A stretch of DNA of 64,000 bases, from contig JANUWF010001942.1 in NCBI GenBank assembly GCA_026120185.1, positions 3,348,001 to 3,412,000 of the forward strand. The letters run 5' to 3'. The notes under the pieces are model-generated. The model saw only the letters and a program-made list of their open reading frames with translations, made no database searches and was not told the origin of the DNA. The DNA is from Voacanga thouarsii (taxonomy: Eukaryota > Streptophyta > Magnoliopsida > Gentianales > Apocynaceae). The translations under genes were made by a program, and so were the position numbers. The first letter of the stretch is position 1; each line of letters starts with the position of its first letter. Positions 60,375-64,000 of the stretch are shown one piece after another.

Positions 60375-61599
60375 AAGTGATGAAGAAATGTGATAATTGT
60401 GATAGTGGAGGAGTGATGATGTGCTATATATGATGAATCTACTTTGTGAATATATGATGAGTTGATATGCTATAGCATGATTATATAACTTGGTTATATG
60501 ATAAGTATAAATATAACTAGGATGGAGATTTGTATATGTTTCATTAAGAGTATAAAATCATGATATGTGGTTCAATGGACAATTCATATTAATGTGATAC
60601 TAAGGAGTTATTCATTTATATTATAAGATACCTTTGAGATCTGTATCATGATTAGAGCATGACTTAATGATATAATTCATACATTTGTGATCTTTATGAC
60701 AAGTGAGTTATGATTTTATGTATGACATGCAATATTAAAGGAATAGGATTGTATATGGTTTAGTGCTTTTATTGGTGAAGAATGATCTATGTGTTGACAT
60801 GTGGTTATGAGTTTTGATAGGAGATGATTAAGATAATTGGGAATTATGTTGGTTGTGATATTATGTGCCTACATGTAATCATAGAAGGGTTGTTGGATGG
60901 AATTATGATTAGATCTCATATCTTTTATAGATGAGATTGGGCACTATTAACTAATGCAAACCCAAAGACTAATCTTATGTGAAGAAAGAATCAAGTAAAT
61001 CCTTCCATAAACTTTATTTGTTGAACAAATGCTCTGTTGCAAGTCTAATGTTGCTCCTATTATGACAAAGAAATCATGTATTTGAAATACAAACATGGTT
61101 ATCTTCTTTCTTTTTTAAAATAAACATTTTGATCAAACAAAAGTTTTCAAACAAAATGTTGGTTTTTCTTTAAATAAAAGTTCAAACTAAAAATACCATG
61201 ATTGCATTTTCAAAACAACAAAGTGTTATTTGTGAATTTATCATGAGTAGAATAAATCAAACGTTAACTCCACCTGTGAGCTCCATGGGCTTTGTCTGCA
61301 GTGTTCATTGCTGGTCTCAAGCCTAGATAAAGGAGGAGAGTTGCAGTAAGACTTGTGACGGCCAGTGTAAAATATAGTCACATCCATAACATGAACCAAT
61401 CGATTGATTTCGTGGGAGTGTTCCTTACTCAGTGATGCGCTGCACTTCCTAGACCCGGGTGTAGTGATAATTATGCTAGGGTTGCTAAGTCGTTGCTCAG
61501 AAGTAACGCACCGTGTCAGTCCCCGGATACGGTGTCAAATATATAAGGGTGTAGGATAAAAAAGACAGTTTATAGTGATATGATCCGTCTAGCTGCATG

Positions 61600-62330
61600 A
61601 AATATAGGATCTTTGACCAGTAAATTGACAGAACTAGTTGAGGTAATGCAGAGGAGATAGCATTTTGTGTCTTCAGGAAACTAAATGGACAGGTGAGAAG
61701 ATGAGAGTAGTAGCTCCGTGGGGTTATAAGATTTGGTATTCAGGTAGAGTTAGGAATAAAAATGGAGTTGGGATTATTATCGACCATAAATTTATTGATG
61801 ATGTGGTTGAAGTACAGAGGAAGAGTGATAGGATTATGAGTATCAAGATCATGATTAGCAGTGAGATTACTACTGTTATTAGTGCGTATGCACCACAAGT
61901 GGGACTTGATGATTCAATTAGGCAACAGTTTTAGGATGATTTAGATGAGATTGTTCAGAGTATACTATGTGCAAAAAAGCTTTTCATTGGTAGTGATCTA
62001 AATGGACATGTGGGTACTAATCAGAGCGGGTTTGAGAGTGTTCATGGAGGTCAGGGTTTCGGAGTTAGAAATAAAGCAGGAACTGCTATTCTTAACTTTA
62101 CCTTGGCCTATGATTATTTGACCATAGCAATTCTTGACTTTACCTTGGCCTATGATTTGACCATAGCAAACACTTAGTTTAAGAAGAGAGATTCTCACTT
62201 AATGACTTTTAGAAGTGGGTTAAATGCCAGTAAAATAGACTTTTTTATTATGAGGCGTAGGTTTCGTATTGGTTGTACGGATTGTAAAGTTATTCTAGGA
62301 GAGAGTGTAGTTAAGTAACACAAGCTGTTG
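61600..62330 (+). pseudogene. LINE AP-endonuclease remnant
   Basis: GSLTSKLTELVEVM near 61609 precedes a stop. The frame is regained as CLQETKWTGEKMRV (61668 on) and GYKIWYSGRVRNKNGVGII, then a stop after QQF and SDLNGHVGTNQ further on. These match the exonuclease-endonuclease-phosphatase domain of plant RTE LINEs, where QETKW and GDLNGHVG are conserved; the first Gly of the latter is Ser here. A tandem duplication of 42/39 bp lies at 62088-62168. Confidence 0.8.
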
Positions 62331-62861
62331 GTTCTCGATTTTAATTTTAGGAAAAATAGTAAGTAACGGAATCTTCAGGTTGACCCTAGGATCAAGTGGT
62401 AGAAGCTTTGGGGGGATGAAAGAATAGCCTTTGTCGATAAGGTAGTTGAGGTGGATAGCTGGTCTTCTGATATAGATTCGGATCCAGATACTATGTGGAG
62501 AAAGATGGCTCAATGTATTAGGACAGTAGCTAAGAAAGTTTTTGGGGAATCTAAAGGAAAAGTACCTCTAAACAATGACGTGTCGTGGTGGAACAACGAA
62601 GTAAAAGAAGCCATAAGGAGTAAAAGAAAGAACTATAGAAACTTAGGGAAGTGTAGGAGTGATGAGAATTTTGAGAAATATAAGGTCGCGTGAAGAAAAG
62701 CTAAAGAAACTGTTAGAAAAGCAAGATCCAAAGTTTATAAGGATATAAAAAGTTGGCTATCAAAAATGGGGAGAAGAATATATATAGACTGACGCGTTAC
62801 AGAGAGAAGAAGACGAGAGATATCGGGTGGTGAATGTGTAAAGGATGACAACTACAGAGTT

Positions 62862-63905
62862 TTGGTTAAGGACGAAGAAATAAAGGAGAGATGGAGGTCG
62901 TATTTTGATAAGTTATTTAATAGGAGTCAAGTCCAAGTTTTAAGTGTAGGTAGCTTGGCGATTTTGAACAAAGAGCTTAACTGTGCATGTATTCGTCGTA
63001 TTCAAAAGCATAAAGCCCAAGATGCCCTTAAAATGATGAGACTAAAAAAAGTAGTAGGACCAAATGGTATACTGATCAAGGTTTGGAAGTGTTTAGGAGA
63101 GATAGGTATTACGCTGCTAACAAATTTGTTCAACAAGATATATAGAGTTAATAAAATGCCTACAGAGTGGAGGAAGATTACTCTGATTTCTCTGTACAAG
63201 AATAAAGGGGATGTTCAAGATTGTGCCAATTACTGTGAGATTAAACTTATGAGTCATACTATGAAGTTTTGGGAGAGAGTGATTAAATAAGGGTTACAGA
63301 GAATTATACAAATTTCAGATATTCAGTTCAATTTTATGCCTAGGCATTCCACTACTGAGGCAATTCATTTATTATGGTAAATGATTGAATATTATAGAGA
63401 AAGAAAGAAAGATTTACATATGGTATTTATTGACCTGGAGAAAGCCTATGACAAGGTACCTAGAGAAGTAGTTTGGTAGGTGCTGGCCAAGAAAGGTGTA
63501 TCGCTAAAGTATATTACTCTCATTAAAGATATGTATGAGGGAGCATGTACAAGTGTAAGGACTTGAGTCGGAGTGACTGTAAAGTTCCCTATTACTATCG
63601 GGGTGCATCAAGGATCAACGCTTAGCCCTTTTCTCTTTGCGGTCGTTATGGATGAGTTGACCTACACTATACAGGAGGCTGTGCCATGGTGTATGTTGTT
63701 TGCGGATAATATTGTGTTGATTGATGAGACTAGAGTCGGTGTAAATGCTAAATTAGAGTTGTGGCGACAGACATTGGAATCCAAGGGCTTCAGAATTAGT
63801 AGGAGCAAAATAAAGTATATGGAATGCAAGTTCAGTGGTAGCAAAAATATAACCCAGAGTGTAATTTTGGAAGGTAGAGATATATTGATAGTTGATTGCT
63901 TCTAA
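62862..63905 (+). pseudogene. LINE reverse transcriptase remnant
   Basis: Reads AILNKELNCACIRRIQKHK, then KMPTEWRKITLISLYKNKGD and ANYCEIKLMSHTMKFWERV, a stop, DIQFNFMPRHSTTEAIHL, another stop, [17 protein letters not shown], and [19 protein letters not shown]. The catalytic motif reads [10 protein letters not shown], so the second Asp of FADD is Asn. At least four in-frame stops are visible between 63290 and 63570. The order and motifs fit a LINE RT of RTE type. Confidence 0.85.
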
Positions 63906-64000
63906 TATCTATGATCTATTATTCAGAAATGTGGAGAGCTCGATGGCGACGTTACACACCTAGTTAAGACGGGTCGGTTGAAATGGAGGAGTGCAACTGG

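Larger units (their letters stand above)
55719..61261 (+). mobile_element. Long LTR, copy E (Gypsy-like), twice interrupted
   Basis: It starts TGTAAAACC at 55719, only 9 bp before a Copia solo LTR inserted into it (55728-57792). The family sequence resumes at 57793 with the duplicated AAACC and then TTACCTAAGAACACC, which aligns with the first bases of copy D. It carries the tRNA-like module at 58046-58117 and a (CA)n run at 60332-60372. It is cut near 61261 by an RTE-type LINE, just where the GAGTACTCAG block would be expected. The 3' third, if present, is beyond the window. Frames inside (58859-59086, 59486-59668 and others) look non-genic. Confidence 0.75.
61262..64000 (+). mobile_element. 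RTE-type LINE, degenerate, runs off the window
   Basis: The leader contains CTCAAGCCTAGATAAAGGAG and a block with CCGGATACGGTGTCAAAT, which I recognise from plant RTE-like LINEs. The two enzyme regions follow in order: AP endonuclease (from about 61600) and reverse transcriptase (from about 62860). Multiple stops and frameshifts show it is dead. It sits in long LTR copy E. The 3' end is beyond base 64000. Confidence 0.8.

Noticed and set aside
1..64000. CRISPR arrays, operons, rRNA genes, organellar insertions
   Set aside because: None seen; the window is plant nuclear DNA.

Overview
This is eukaryotic nuclear DNA from a plant, almost certainly a eudicot. It is AT-rich, crowded with plant-type LTR retrotransposons, and carries two plant-specific host genes. 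No prokaryotic, organellar or rRNA gene was seen. I could not fix the species.

Host genes. An intact single-exon LysM receptor-like pseudokinase of the LYK4/LYK5 clade lies at 29153-31147 (minus). An AT1G76660-like proline/serine-rich 'hydroxyproline-rich glycoprotein family' gene lies at 45594-47640 (minus), with a likely 5' leader exon near 51.3 kb, so it spans about 6 kb. The rest is repeats and AT-rich intergenic DNA.

Layout. 1-5609: a long LTR (copy A, minus) cut into a Copia LTR, which sits in the 3' end of a Ty3/Gypsy element with its 3' LTR. 6306-9741 and 12974-16420: solo long LTRs B and C. Between them are TA/CT microsatellites and a Stowaway MITE. 16453-17805: a third, minus-strand long-LTR fragment (F) followed by an L1 3' remnant. 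18693-26346: a decayed Copia element with both LTRs and an 1,100-bp foreign solo LTR inside its reverse transcriptase. 26.3-32.3 kb: the LYK5 gene and flanks. 32257-36520: solo long LTR D. 36720-43717: a young Copia cluster with four 367-bp LTRs. 43.7-51.7 kb: the AT1G76660-like gene. 52.5-55.7 kb: DNA transposons, namely a MULE-like element, a hAT remnant and a Pack-MULE carrying a beta-1,3-glucanase (GH17) fragment. 55719-61261: long LTR E, itself split by a 2-kb Copia solo LTR. 61262-64000: a broken RTE-type LINE running off the window.

Main discoveries. (1) Five diverged copies of the long LTR carry a tRNA-like module, an A-box and a B-box spaced 44 nt apart (43 in one copy) as in a real tRNA, always 245-275 bp from the LTR start. 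(2) The full-length Copia body at 37.1-41.9 kb carries a repeated change at CAG/CTG sites that always creates CG. It looks like mis-called CHG methylation rather than decay. (3) The four-LTR Copia cluster can be read as a dimer plus same-family insertions, closed by a 5-bp microhomology deletion at its own target-site duplication. (4) The Pack-MULE has a perfect 9-bp target duplication.
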